Source: Sphingomonadales bacterium UBA656
Lineage (GTDB): Bacteria; Pseudomonadota; Alphaproteobacteria; Sphingomonadales; Sphingomonadaceae
NCBI GenBank assembly: GCA_002299895.1
Contig: DBOC01000014.1
Span: forward strand, 1 to 64,000
Length of the DNA stretch: 64,000 nt
Direction of reading: 5' to 3'
Shown here: positions 7,068 to 14,027 of the stretch, piece after piece
How the letters are laid out: each line of letters opens with the position of its first letter
How positions within the stretch are numbered: the stretch's first letter is position 1
Made by a program: the position numbers and the translations under genes
The notes under the pieces: generated by a model
The model's input: the letters and a program-made list of their open reading frames with translations, nothing else
Databases searched by the model: none
What the model was told of the DNA's origin: nothing

Positions 7068-9743
7068 ATGACAATGAAAAGTAGACCTTGCGGCAAATTC
7101 AAAAGCTTTGGCATTTTTTTGATGGGCACGACCGCGCTTGCCGCGACGGGATCCATGGCCCCCGCTTTTGCGCAGACCGCGCCGGCGACGCCCACTGCTC
7201 AGCCCGCGTTCGCGGCACCGGTTGAAACCATTCAATCAATCACTGTTGTTGGGACGCAGCGACTCGAAGGCGATACGGTTCGGTCCTACATTCGCTTACG
7301 CACGGGGCAGCCTTGGACGCAGGTTGCGGGTGACCAAGCGTTGAAGGACCTTTATGCAACCGAATTATTTGCGGATGTTGCAGTCCGCAATAACGCAGGT
7401 GCTGTTGTTATTGAGGTGCGCGAAAACCCTGTGGTGAACCGCATCATTCTTGAAGGCAATAAACGCATCAAGAATGACAAAATTGAACCAGAAATTAAAC
7501 TTGCACCGCGCCAGATTTATTCGCGATCCAAAGTGCGCGCGGATGTTGCGCGCATTGTCGAGCTTTACAAGCGCCAAGGGCGTTTTGCTGCAGTCGTGGA
7601 GCCCAAGCTGGTTCAACTCGACCAGAACCGCGTGGATATTGTGTTCGAAATTACTGAAGGGCCCAAGTCCAAGGTTCAGCAAATCAACATAATCGGCAAT
7701 GAAAAGTTCTCCGATGGGCAGTTGCGTGGCGAAATGGTCACGAAGCAAGCCCGTTTTTACCGGTTTTTCAGCTCTGGCACCAGCTATGATCCCGACCGTT
7801 TAGCGTTCGACCAACAAAAGCTGCGTCAATTTTACCTAACACAGGGCTATGCCGACTTTCGCGTTGTTTCCGCAGTCGCGGAACTGACGCCTGATAAGCA
7901 GGACTTCATCATCACTTATGTGGTGGAAGAAGGCGACCGGTACAAATTTGGCGACGTTAAGGTTGATAGCCAGATTCGTGATTTTGATTCAGAGCGCCTG
8001 ACAACGACGTTGCGCATGAAAAAAGGCGACTGGTATGACGCCAAAATGGTGGAAGACACTGTCGAAAGCCTATCGGAAACAGCAGGTTTGTTCGGCTATG
8101 CCTTTGCCGACGTAAACCCTGATTTTCAGCGAGACAAAGATACGCTGACCATGGGCATTACGTTTAACGTTGCCGAATCTCCGCGCGTATTTGTCGAACG
8201 TATCGACATTAACGGCAACACGCTGACACAAGACAAGGTCGTTCGTCGCGAGTTCCGCCTTAACGAAGGTGATGCCTTTAACAGTATTCAGGTAAAGCGG
8301 ACCGCCGAGCGTATCAAATCGCTCGGATATTTTCAGGAAGATCTGGAAGTTGAGCAGGAGCAGGGTAGTGGCCCCGACCGCATCATTCTGAGCACCAATG
8401 TTGAAGAAAAAGCGACAGGCGAATTGTCCTTGTCGGCTGGATTTTCATCGATTGAGAACTTCATTTTCCAAGGTGCGATTAAACAGCGAAATTTCCGCGG
8501 CCTTGGTCAGGAGTTGCGAACGAATGTTTCCTATTCATCTTATTCGAAATCAGCAGAAATTGGCTTCACCGAGCCCTATTTGTTTGACCGTTCCATCGCC
8601 ATCTCCGGCGATATATTCCGCCGCGATTTAAATAGCTTCAATTTCTTTAACAACCAACGCAACACGACCTATGAGCAAGCGACAACAGGTCTGCAGATAC
8701 GCGTTGGTGTGCCTGTTAATGAATATATTTATTTTCAGGCACGTTATGGTTTGAGCCAGGATGATATTTCTCTGGATGAGAATACCTTCTTCTCAGACCC
8801 AGACGGCGTCGGCCCGCTTTTGCCGTCATGCGACCCAATCATTGCCGGGCGTTTTCTCTGCGATGCGCTGGGTAAGCGTTTGACGTCGTCCATTGGTTAT
8901 ACGTTGTTATATGATGATCGCGACAACCGCATTCGCCCAACACGCGGCCAAAGTTTTGGTATAAGCCAAGATATTGCCGGGCTTGGCGGTGACGTGAAAT
9001 ATGTAAAAACGCGTATTAACGCCGACAAATATTGGAAGCCATTCGGTAACTTCGTTTTCGGGTTGTCGTTTGAAGGTGGATATATCCATGCGTTGGAGGA
9101 CCGTGGTTTGGCCTCGCAGGGTATAGACGATGTCCGGCTGACCGACCGTTTCTATCTGGGTGAACCGCAAATGCGCGGTTTCGACATTCGCGGCATCGGC
9201 CCACGCGTGCAGCGTGTGTTCTTCCAAGGTCAGGTTGTAAACGGGGTGGCGGTAAATACGGCGCTGACGGATCGGAACCAGATTCAAGATGATTCTATTG
9301 GCGGACGTTTCTATTATCTTGGCCGTGCCGAGCTTCAAATTCCGCTGGGCAGCGGCGCCAGAGAGTTGGGCTTACGTCCTTCGATGTTCGTCGATGTCGG
9401 GTCTGTGTTTGATGTGACACGTCCTATTTTGCAGACTGTGCAGCAGCGCGAAGTGCTGTCGGACGGAACTCAGGGCGCGCCATTATATTATTTCGTAGAT
9501 TCTGCTGGCACGCTGCAAACATCGACCACGGCCACTAATGCCAATGGCTCGGCCCGGGTTGCCGCGCTGCGTTTCGAAGAACGCTTTTTCGGTGATAGTT
9601 GGAAGCCGCGCTTGTCGGTTGGCTTTGGCGTTAACTGGAATTCACCCTTTGGTCCGTTCAGGATTGATATCGCTCGCGCCCTGCTCAAGCAGGAGGGTGA
9701 CGACACCAAATTATTCACATTCAACGTAGGAACGCAATTCTAA
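7068..9743 (+). CDS. bamA: outer membrane protein assembly factor BamA
   Basis: BamA (about 891 aa) is the essential Omp85-family insertase that folds beta-barrel proteins into the outer membrane. A signal peptide ends near PAFAQ. Five POTRA repeats follow (first VETIQSITVVGTQRLEGDTV, later ones at INIIGNEKFSDGQLRGE and VERIDINGNTLTQDKVVRREF), then a 16-strand barrel with the loop-6 motif MRGFDIRGIGPR and a terminal aromatic (GTQF) typical of barrel C-termini. Start 7068 is the first ATG of a close pair (7068, 7074). Neither has a strong ribosome-binding site, so the exact start is uncertain. The stop overlaps the next ATG (TAATG). Confidence 0.96.
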   Translation: MTMKSRPCGKFKSFGIFLMGTTALAATGSMAPAFAQTAPATPTAQPAFAAPVETIQSITVVGTQRLEGDTVRSYIRLRTGQPWTQVAGDQALKDLYATELFADVAVRNNAGAVVIEVRENPVVNRIILEGNKRIKNDKIEPEIKLAPRQIYSRSKVRADVARIVELYKRQGRFAAVVEPKLVQLDQNRVDIVFEITEGPKSKVQQINIIGNEKFSDGQLRGEMVTKQARFYRFFSSGTSYDPDRLAFDQQKLRQFYLTQGYADFRVVSAVAELTPDKQDFIITYVVEEGDRYKFGDVKVDSQIRDFDSERLTTTLRMKKGDWYDAKMVEDTVESLSETAGLFGYAFADVNPDFQRDKDTLTMGITFNVAESPRVFVERIDINGNTLTQDKVVRREFRLNEGDAFNSIQVKRTAERIKSLGYFQEDLEVEQEQGSGPDRIILSTNVEEKATGELSLSAGFSSIENFIFQGAIKQRNFRGLGQELRTNVSYSSYSKSAEIGFTEPYLFDRSIAISGDIFRRDLNSFNFFNNQRNTTYEQATTGLQIRVGVPVNEYIYFQARYGLSQDDISLDENTFFSDPDGVGPLLPSCDPIIAGRFLCDALGKRLTSSIGYTLLYDDRDNRIRPTRGQSFGISQDIAGLGGDVKYVKTRINADKYWKPFGNFVFGLSFEGGYIHALEDRGLASQGIDDVRLTDRFYLGEPQMRGFDIRGIGPRVQRVFFQGQVVNGVAVNTALTDRNQIQDDSIGGRFYYLGRAELQIPLGSGARELGLRPSMFVDVGSVFDVTRPILQTVQQREVLSDGTQGAPLYYFVDSAGTLQTSTTATNANGSARVAALRFEERFFGDSWKPRLSVGFGVNWNSPFGPFRIDIARALLKQEGDDTKLFTFNVGTQF

Positions 9744-10435
9744 TGAAAATTCGTAAAAACATCATCGCGGCTGCCTTTTTGTCGGCGGCAGCCATTTCGG
9801 CACCAGCATCTGCGCAAGTTGCAGGTATTGCTACCGCAGATACAGCCGTTGCAATCACCCGATCAAAGGCCCTTGGGACTGCTTATCAGCAAATCGGTAC
9901 GCTATACGCGAGCGTAGCGCAGCAACTGCAAGCCAAGCGCGCAGAGATTAACACTCTGAATGCGCAGCTGGATACTAACAAGGATAAGGAACTGACGCAG
10001 GCCGAGATTGACGTCGCGGTTAAGGCGAACAGCCCCTTACTGAAGCAAATCGACACAAAACAGTCGGAAATAAATACGCTTCAGGATCCTATTGTGCTGG
10101 CCCAGCTTTATGCCGTTGAGCAGATTGCATTGAAATATGACGCTGCACAGCAAGCGGTCATTACCGCCAAGAAAATCAACGTCATCCTGACGCCTGACTC
10201 GTTTGTGTGGGCACCAGAAGCGATTGACGTTACACCTGCGATTACCGCTGAACTTGATAAGGCTGTCCCCTCCGTGACGATTACACCACCCTCTGGTTGG
10301 CGTCCGTCGCGCCAAATTGGTGCTTTGTATCAGCAGATTCAACAGCTGATCAACGCAGCTACCCAGCAAGCACAAGCGGCTGCGGCGGCGCAGGCCCGTT
10401 CCGCCACACCCGCGGCGCAGCCTGAAAGCCGCTAG
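9743..10435 (+). CDS. OmpH/Skp-family periplasmic chaperone
   Basis: A 230-aa secreted protein with a clear signal peptide (MKIRKNIIAAAFLSAAAISA, cut near SASAQ). A helical, coiled-coil-prone middle follows (QQLQAKRAEINTLNAQL onward) and an Ala/Gln-rich tail. The OmpH/Skp family holds unfolded outer-membrane proteins in the periplasm on their way to BamA, and the gene is directly coupled to bamA through a TAATG overlap. Sequence conservation of Skp is weak, so the call rests on the OmpH-like layout and position. fabZ follows after 5 nt. lpxD, normally found here, is absent. Confidence 0.85.
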   Translation: MKIRKNIIAAAFLSAAAISAPASAQVAGIATADTAVAITRSKALGTAYQQIGTLYASVAQQLQAKRAEINTLNAQLDTNKDKELTQAEIDVAVKANSPLLKQIDTKQSEINTLQDPIVLAQLYAVEQIALKYDAAQQAVITAKKINVILTPDSFVWAPEAIDVTPAITAELDKAVPSVTITPPSGWRPSRQIGALYQQIQQLINAATQQAQAAAAAQARSATPAAQPESR

Positions 10436-10440
10436 ATTAT

Positions 10441-10902
10441 ATGTCGGGGGGCGATTTCAGCAATTATGACGTGCGCCGGGTCATGGCGGTGCTTCCGCAC
10501 CGCTACCCTATGCTTTTGGTCGACCGCGTAGAGGAGCTTGTCGTTGACGAGCGGATATGCGCGGTTAAGGCCGTAACCATGAATGAAGGGTTTTTTCAGG
10601 GACATTTTCCCGGAAGGCCCATCATGCCGGGCGTTTTGATTGTTGAGGCGCTGGCCCAAGCGGCTGGCGTGTTAGCGATGGAAAGCCTTGGGCTGATTGG
10701 ATCGGGCAAGCTTGTGTATTTCATGTCGATCGACAATGCCAAGTTCCGAGCACCCGTTGAACCTGGATGCCTTTTGCATTTGCACGTTGAATTCGCGCAG
10801 AAACGGGCACGGGTGTGTAAATTTGTCGGACGCGCGATGGTTGGCGACCAAATCGCTGCTGAGGCCGAATTTATGGCCATGATTGCCGAGCCACCTGCTT
10901 GA
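10441..10902 (+). CDS. fabZ: 3-hydroxyacyl-[ACP] dehydratase FabZ
   Basis: Hot-dog-fold dehydratase (153 aa) of type II fatty-acid synthesis that removes water from beta-hydroxyacyl-ACP. VLPHRYPMLLVDRV carries catalytic His20, and GHFPGRPIMPGVLIVEALAQ carries catalytic Glu69. These are the full FabZ signatures. In LPS-making proteobacteria fabZ is flanked by lpxD and lpxA. Here it follows the OmpH gene directly, and the next gene is rpmE, 225 nt away. Confidence 0.97.
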   Translation: MSGGDFSNYDVRRVMAVLPHRYPMLLVDRVEELVVDERICAVKAVTMNEGFFQGHFPGRPIMPGVLIVEALAQAAGVLAMESLGLIGSGKLVYFMSIDNAKFRAPVEPGCLLHLHVEFAQKRARVCKFVGRAMVGDQIAAEAEFMAMIAEPPA

Positions 10903-10980
10903 TGTATTGGCGTGGGGATTTTTCGTTAAGCTGAACCAAGCTTGGGATAACGCGTTTTAGTGTCGGCATGTTGAGGCGTG

Positions 10981-11010
10981 GCGGTAAATAGCACGATGCT
11001 ATAAAACCGC
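10981..11010 (+). other. long hairpin downstream of fabZ
   Basis: GCGGT (10981-10985) pairs with ACCGC (11006-11010), and inside it ATAGCA-cga-TGCTAT forms a perfect 6-bp stem, separated by small AA/AAA internal loops. There is no T-run. It could mark the 3' end of the fabZ mRNA or belong to the rpmE leader. Apart from this and the hairpin at 11086 I see no gene in 10903-11127. Confidence 0.4.
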
Positions 11011-11085
11011 TACACCATCGCTCTGCATTATTTCCATGTTGCTATCTCGTCCGCTCACGGCTATGCGCGGCGCTTCCGAATTTAG

Positions 11086-11110
11086 GGTTACCGGTCGGAA
11101 ACCGGTGACC
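11086..11110 (+). promoter_or_regulatory. hairpin just upstream of the rpmE ribosome-binding site
   Basis: GGTTACCGGT (11086-11095) pairs with ACCGGTGACC (11101-11110) with a single T-G wobble and a five-base loop. The AAAGGA ribosome-binding site starts only a few bases later (11115-11120). A stem so close to the start of a ribosomal-protein gene is the usual setting for autoregulation by the protein, but no binding was shown. Confidence 0.5.
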
Positions 11111-11127
11111 GAACAAAGGATTTATGT

Positions 11128-11355
11128 ATGAAAGCCGACATTCACCCCGATTATCACATGATCAAGGTGCAGATGACCGATGGCACCGTCTTCGAAACAC
11201 GCTCCACTTGGGGCAAAGAAGGCGACACGCTTGCTCTGGATATCGATCCAACATCGCACCCTGCATGGACCGGCGGTTCGGGCCGTATGCTTGACACTGG
11301 TGGCCGCGTGGCTCAGTTTAACAAGCGTTTTGGCGGTCTCAGCCTCAAAAAGTAA
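11128..11355 (+). CDS. rpmE: 50S ribosomal protein L31
   Basis: L31 (75 aa) of the large ribosomal subunit. MKADIHPDYHMIKVQMTDG is the conserved L31 start, and HPAWTGGSGRMLDTGGRVAQFNKRFG is the C-terminal block. The zinc-binding CxxC motif of some L31 proteins is absent, so this is the cysteine-free form common in alphaproteobacteria. It is monocistronic, with a stem at its ribosome-binding site and a terminator-like hairpin after the stop. Confidence 0.96.
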   Translation: MKADIHPDYHMIKVQMTDGTVFETRSTWGKEGDTLALDIDPTSHPAWTGGSGRMLDTGGRVAQFNKRFGGLSLKK

Positions 11356-11365
11356 GATTTTCATT

Positions 11366-11398
11366 GTGCCGGGCTAGGGCTCGGCACATGACAATTTT
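11366..11398 (+). terminator. probable rpmE terminator
   Basis: GTGCCG (11366-11371) pairs with CGGCAC (11382-11387). A short AATTTT run ends at 11398. The stem is only 6 bp and the T-run is short and displaced, so it is a weak intrinsic terminator. It lies 10 nt after the rpmE stop and before tRNA-His. Confidence 0.5.
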
Positions 11399-11451
11399 AA
11401 GGCCTGAATTTAGGCCGAAAAAAAGGATTGCGCCTGCCTCAGTGGCGCTAT

Positions 11452-11529
11452 GGCGACCGTAGCTCAGTTGGTTAGAGCGCTGGTTTGTGGTACCAGAGGT
11501 CGGGGGTTCAAGACCCCTCGGTCGCCCCA
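11452..11529 (+). tRNA. tRNA-His (GTG anticodon)
   Basis: A complete cloverleaf is visible. The acceptor stem GCGACCG (11453-11459) pairs with CGGTCGC (11519-11525). The D-arm is GAGC-type with AGTTGGTTA. The anticodon stem is CTGGT/ACCAG with loop TTGTGGT, giving GTG (His). The T-arm GGGGGTTCAAGACCCCT follows. An extra G at 11452 (position -1) opposes C73 at 11526, the canonical tRNA-His identity pair, and CCA (11527-11529) is encoded. It stands alone between rpmE and the dehydrogenase. Confidence 0.97.
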
Positions 11530-11565
11530 CTTCTTCATTTCCAAAATCTGTGTGACATTTGCTTT

Positions 11566-11582
11566 GCGTAATATTATTACGC
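11566..11582. promoter_or_regulatory. 17-bp dyad upstream of the leucine dehydrogenase gene
   Basis: GCGTAATATTATTACGC is a palindrome with 7-bp arms around ATT. A partial copy, CGTAATATGATTGC, follows at about 11588-11601. The AT-rich centre resembles Lrp/AsnC-type sites, but the regulator is not known. It lies about 58 bp before the start of the downstream dehydrogenase gene. Confidence 0.45.
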
Positions 11583-11639
11583 TTGTTCGTAATATGATTG
11601 CAATCGCTCGAGGGCAATTCTCGCACAAGGAAATTTATC

Positions 11640-12671
11640 ATGTCCGCCATTTGGGATTTGCCTGATTTTGACTCGCATGAGGCGGTGCACGTCTTTGATG
11701 ATCGTGCGACGGGTCTAAGGGCCGTTATCGCTGTGCATTCTACCTTTTTGGGGCCAGCAGCGGGTGGAACACGTTTTTGGCATTATGGCGATTCCCAAGC
11801 TGCGATTATTGATGCGCTGCGTTTGTCGCGCGGGATGAGCTACAAAAATGCGATGGCAGGGCTTTCGGCTGGCGGTGGGAAGGCGGTCATTCTGGCTAAT
11901 CCGCAGCGTGTTAAAGCGCAGGCGATGCTCGATGCATTTGCGCGGGCTGTAGATTCGCTCGGTGGGCGATATATCACTGCGCAGGATGTCGGCATGTCAG
12001 AAGCCGATATGGTTTCCTTGTCAAAGGTTACGGCGCACGTTGCTGGACTGCCGGGGCAAGGTGGAGATCCCGGCCCCTATACCGCGCGCGGGGTATATCT
12101 AGGCGTTAAGGCGGCTGCACAGCATGCTTTTGGTGCCGACAATATGTCTGGCGTTCATGTGGCTATTCAGGGCGTAGGTAGTGTTGGCGGCGGTCTGGCA
12201 CGTTACCTTGCAGAACAAGGCGCAACGCTGACATTGGCCGACGTCAATGCGCAACGTGCCGCAGACCTTGCCGCGGAACTTGGCGGCACCAGTGTCCCCG
12301 CGGACGAAATCATGAAAGTCGATGCCGATATTTTTAGCCCTTGCGCTTTGGGCGCTATCCTAACCGAAGCGAGCGTGAACGCGTTAAAAGTGCGGGCCGT
12401 TGCTGGCGGCGCGAACAACCAATTAGCTTCAGGGCCAGAGGGGCGGATATTGGCGGACCGTGGGATCCTATATGCGCCAGATTATGTCATCAACGCAGGC
12501 GGCATTATCAACGTTTTGCGCCACATTGAAAATGCCGACGATGCAGAAATAAACCGCCGCATTGACGCCATTCCGGAGCGTCTGTTGGCCATCTGGTCCG
12601 AAAGTGATTCAACCGGTCAGACGCCAGCGGAAGTTGCTGACAATATGGCCCAAAAGCTTATTGGCAGATGA
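11640..12671 (+). CDS. leucine/valine (branched-chain) amino-acid dehydrogenase, Glu/Leu/Phe/Val family
   Basis: NAD-dependent oxidative deaminase (343 aa) of the GLFV family, turning branched-chain amino acids into 2-oxoacids and ammonium. The catalytic block MSYKNAMAGLSAGGGKAVIL (residues 66-85, catalytic Lys near 81) and the Rossmann loop GVGSVGGGLARYL are clear. The pattern is closest to leucine and valine dehydrogenases, though phenylalanine dehydrogenase cannot be excluded. An AAGGA precedes the ATG at 11640. A longer in-frame start at 11598 is less likely. It is probably catabolic and is separate from the leuA and ilv genes. Confidence 0.88.
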   Translation: MSAIWDLPDFDSHEAVHVFDDRATGLRAVIAVHSTFLGPAAGGTRFWHYGDSQAAIIDALRLSRGMSYKNAMAGLSAGGGKAVILANPQRVKAQAMLDAFARAVDSLGGRYITAQDVGMSEADMVSLSKVTAHVAGLPGQGGDPGPYTARGVYLGVKAAAQHAFGADNMSGVHVAIQGVGSVGGGLARYLAEQGATLTLADVNAQRAADLAAELGGTSVPADEIMKVDADIFSPCALGAILTEASVNALKVRAVAGGANNQLASGPEGRILADRGILYAPDYVINAGGIINVLRHIENADDAEINRRIDAIPERLLAIWSESDSTGQTPAEVADNMAQKLIGR

Positions 12672-12723
12672 TAGCAAATCGATTGGCGTAACGCATTCGC
12701 AGTGCTAAAGACGCTGCCTAATC

Positions 12724-13440
12724 ATGCATCGCTTTGCCAATCCTGCCCGATTCTTGCGTATTGCAAAGCCGCTGACGCCTGCGTTGTTTTGGCCGGGGCT
12801 TATGCTCACACTCATTGCGTGCATATGGGGCTTGTTTTTTACCCCGACCGAACGGTTGATGGGTGACACTGTCAAAATCCTTTTCGTTCATGTTCCCGCC
12901 GCATGGCTTGGTATGGGGGGATGGACGGGCATCGCGATTGCCAGCATTGTGCAATTGGTATGGCGGCACCCGTTGGCGGGCGTTGCGGCGCGTGCAATCG
13001 CTGTTCCCGGGGCAACCTTCGCGGCAATCTGTCTAATTACAGGTTCCATCTGGGGAAGGCCAACATGGGGCACTTGGTGGGTCTGGGATGGGCGCCTGAC
13101 GTCGATGCTAGTGCTCTTTTTCCTATATCTTGGCTATATCGCGCTTTCTAATGCCTCAAGCGAGAAGGGCGACACGAGCCGCGTTGCTGCAGTGTTTGGT
13201 ATCATTGGCGCGATCAATATCCCGATCATCAACCGTTCGGTTATCTGGTGGGAAAGCCAACATCAAAAAGCGAGTATTACCTTAAGTGGTTCATCCATAG
13301 ACTCGGCTTATCTGGCACCATTGTTTGTTGCTGTTGCGGGTTTTAGCCTTTTGTTCGGGGCGCTTGTCCTAATGCGGATGCGCGCAGCATTGGCAGAAAT
13401 GAGGATTGAAGCGCGGATGCGCCGGATGGCGGAAGGCTGA
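12724..13440 (+). CDS. ccmC: heme exporter protein CcmC
   Basis: CcmC (238 aa) is the inner-membrane heme-handling protein that loads heme onto CcmE in system I cytochrome c maturation. About six membrane spans are predicted. The tryptophan-rich WGTWWVWDGR at 115-124 and the heme-ligand His in FVHVPAAW (around 56) are diagnostic. ccmD overlaps the stop (TGATG). The ABC subunits ccmA and ccmB are not in this window. Confidence 0.96.
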   Translation: MHRFANPARFLRIAKPLTPALFWPGLMLTLIACIWGLFFTPTERLMGDTVKILFVHVPAAWLGMGGWTGIAIASIVQLVWRHPLAGVAARAIAVPGATFAAICLITGSIWGRPTWGTWWVWDGRLTSMLVLFFLYLGYIALSNASSEKGDTSRVAAVFGIIGAINIPIINRSVIWWESQHQKASITLSGSSIDSAYLAPLFVAVAGFSLLFGALVLMRMRAALAEMRIEARMRRMAEG

Positions 13441-13571
13441 TGCCGCACGCTCCTTTCATCATTGCGTCATTCGCGGTTACCGGCGTCGGCATGCTTTGGC
13501 TTATCCTTTCGAGCTATCTTTCCATGCGCAGGGCTGAGGCTTCGGCAGATGCATTGCGGGAGCAGCCATGA
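13440..13571 (+). CDS. ccmD: heme exporter protein CcmD
   Basis: Tiny membrane protein (43 aa, MPHAPFIIASFAVTGVGMLW at its start) with a single span followed by a basic tail (SMRRAEAS). CcmD stabilises the CcmABCD-CcmE complex and is needed for release of holo-CcmE. The start ATG overlaps the ccmC stop, and its own stop overlaps the ccmE start (ATGA), as in other ccmC-D-E operons. The call rests on size, single span and position, since CcmD has little sequence conservation. Confidence 0.88.
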   Translation: MPHAPFIIASFAVTGVGMLWLILSSYLSMRRAEASADALREQP

Positions 13572-14017
13572 AACCTAAACATCAACGCTTGTTATTGGCA
13601 TTGATCGCTGTGGTGGCATTGGTGAGCGCGGGCCTGATTGCGGCCTCTGCCTTGCGTGAGGAAGCTTCCTATTTCTATACGCCCACAACTTTGGCAGCCG
13701 CTAATGTAGAGCCCGGAAAGGCTATCAGGCTTGGCGGTATGGTGCAGAAGGGCTCTATCCTGCGCGCGGCCGACGGCGTTTCTATAACCTTCATCGTGCA
13801 AGACCAAGCGCGCAGTCAGAAGGTTGCATATCGCGGCATTACACCTGATTTATTTGTCGAGGGCTCCGGCGTTGTTGCCGATGGCCGCCTCCGGCCAGAT
13901 GGCATATTCGTCGCTGAAAGCTTGTTGGCAAAACATGACGAAAATTATGTGCCAAAGGAACTTGCGGATATCGACATGACCGCTGCCGCAAATACGAAAA
14001 ACACGATTTCTCAATGA
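13568..14017 (+). CDS. ccmE: cytochrome c maturation heme chaperone CcmE
   Basis: CcmE (149 aa) is a membrane-anchored OB-fold periplasmic protein that covalently carries heme to CcmF. An N-terminal signal anchor (LLLALIAVVALVSAGLIAA) is followed by the beta-barrel domain. The heme-binding LAKHDENYVPKE holds His123 and Tyr127. The start overlaps the ccmD stop. ccmF follows after 10 nt. Confidence 0.97.
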   Translation: MKPKHQRLLLALIAVVALVSAGLIAASALREEASYFYTPTTLAAANVEPGKAIRLGGMVQKGSILRAADGVSITFIVQDQARSQKVAYRGITPDLFVEGSGVVADGRLRPDGIFVAESLLAKHDENYVPKELADIDMTAAANTKNTISQ

Positions 14018-14027
14018 AGGCTTTGAC

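Noticed and set aside
11401..11416. GGCCT-gaattt-AGGCC palindrome followed by A-run before tRNA-His
   Set aside because: The run is of A on the plus strand and the T-run lies on the wrong side for a terminator. No other role could be supported.
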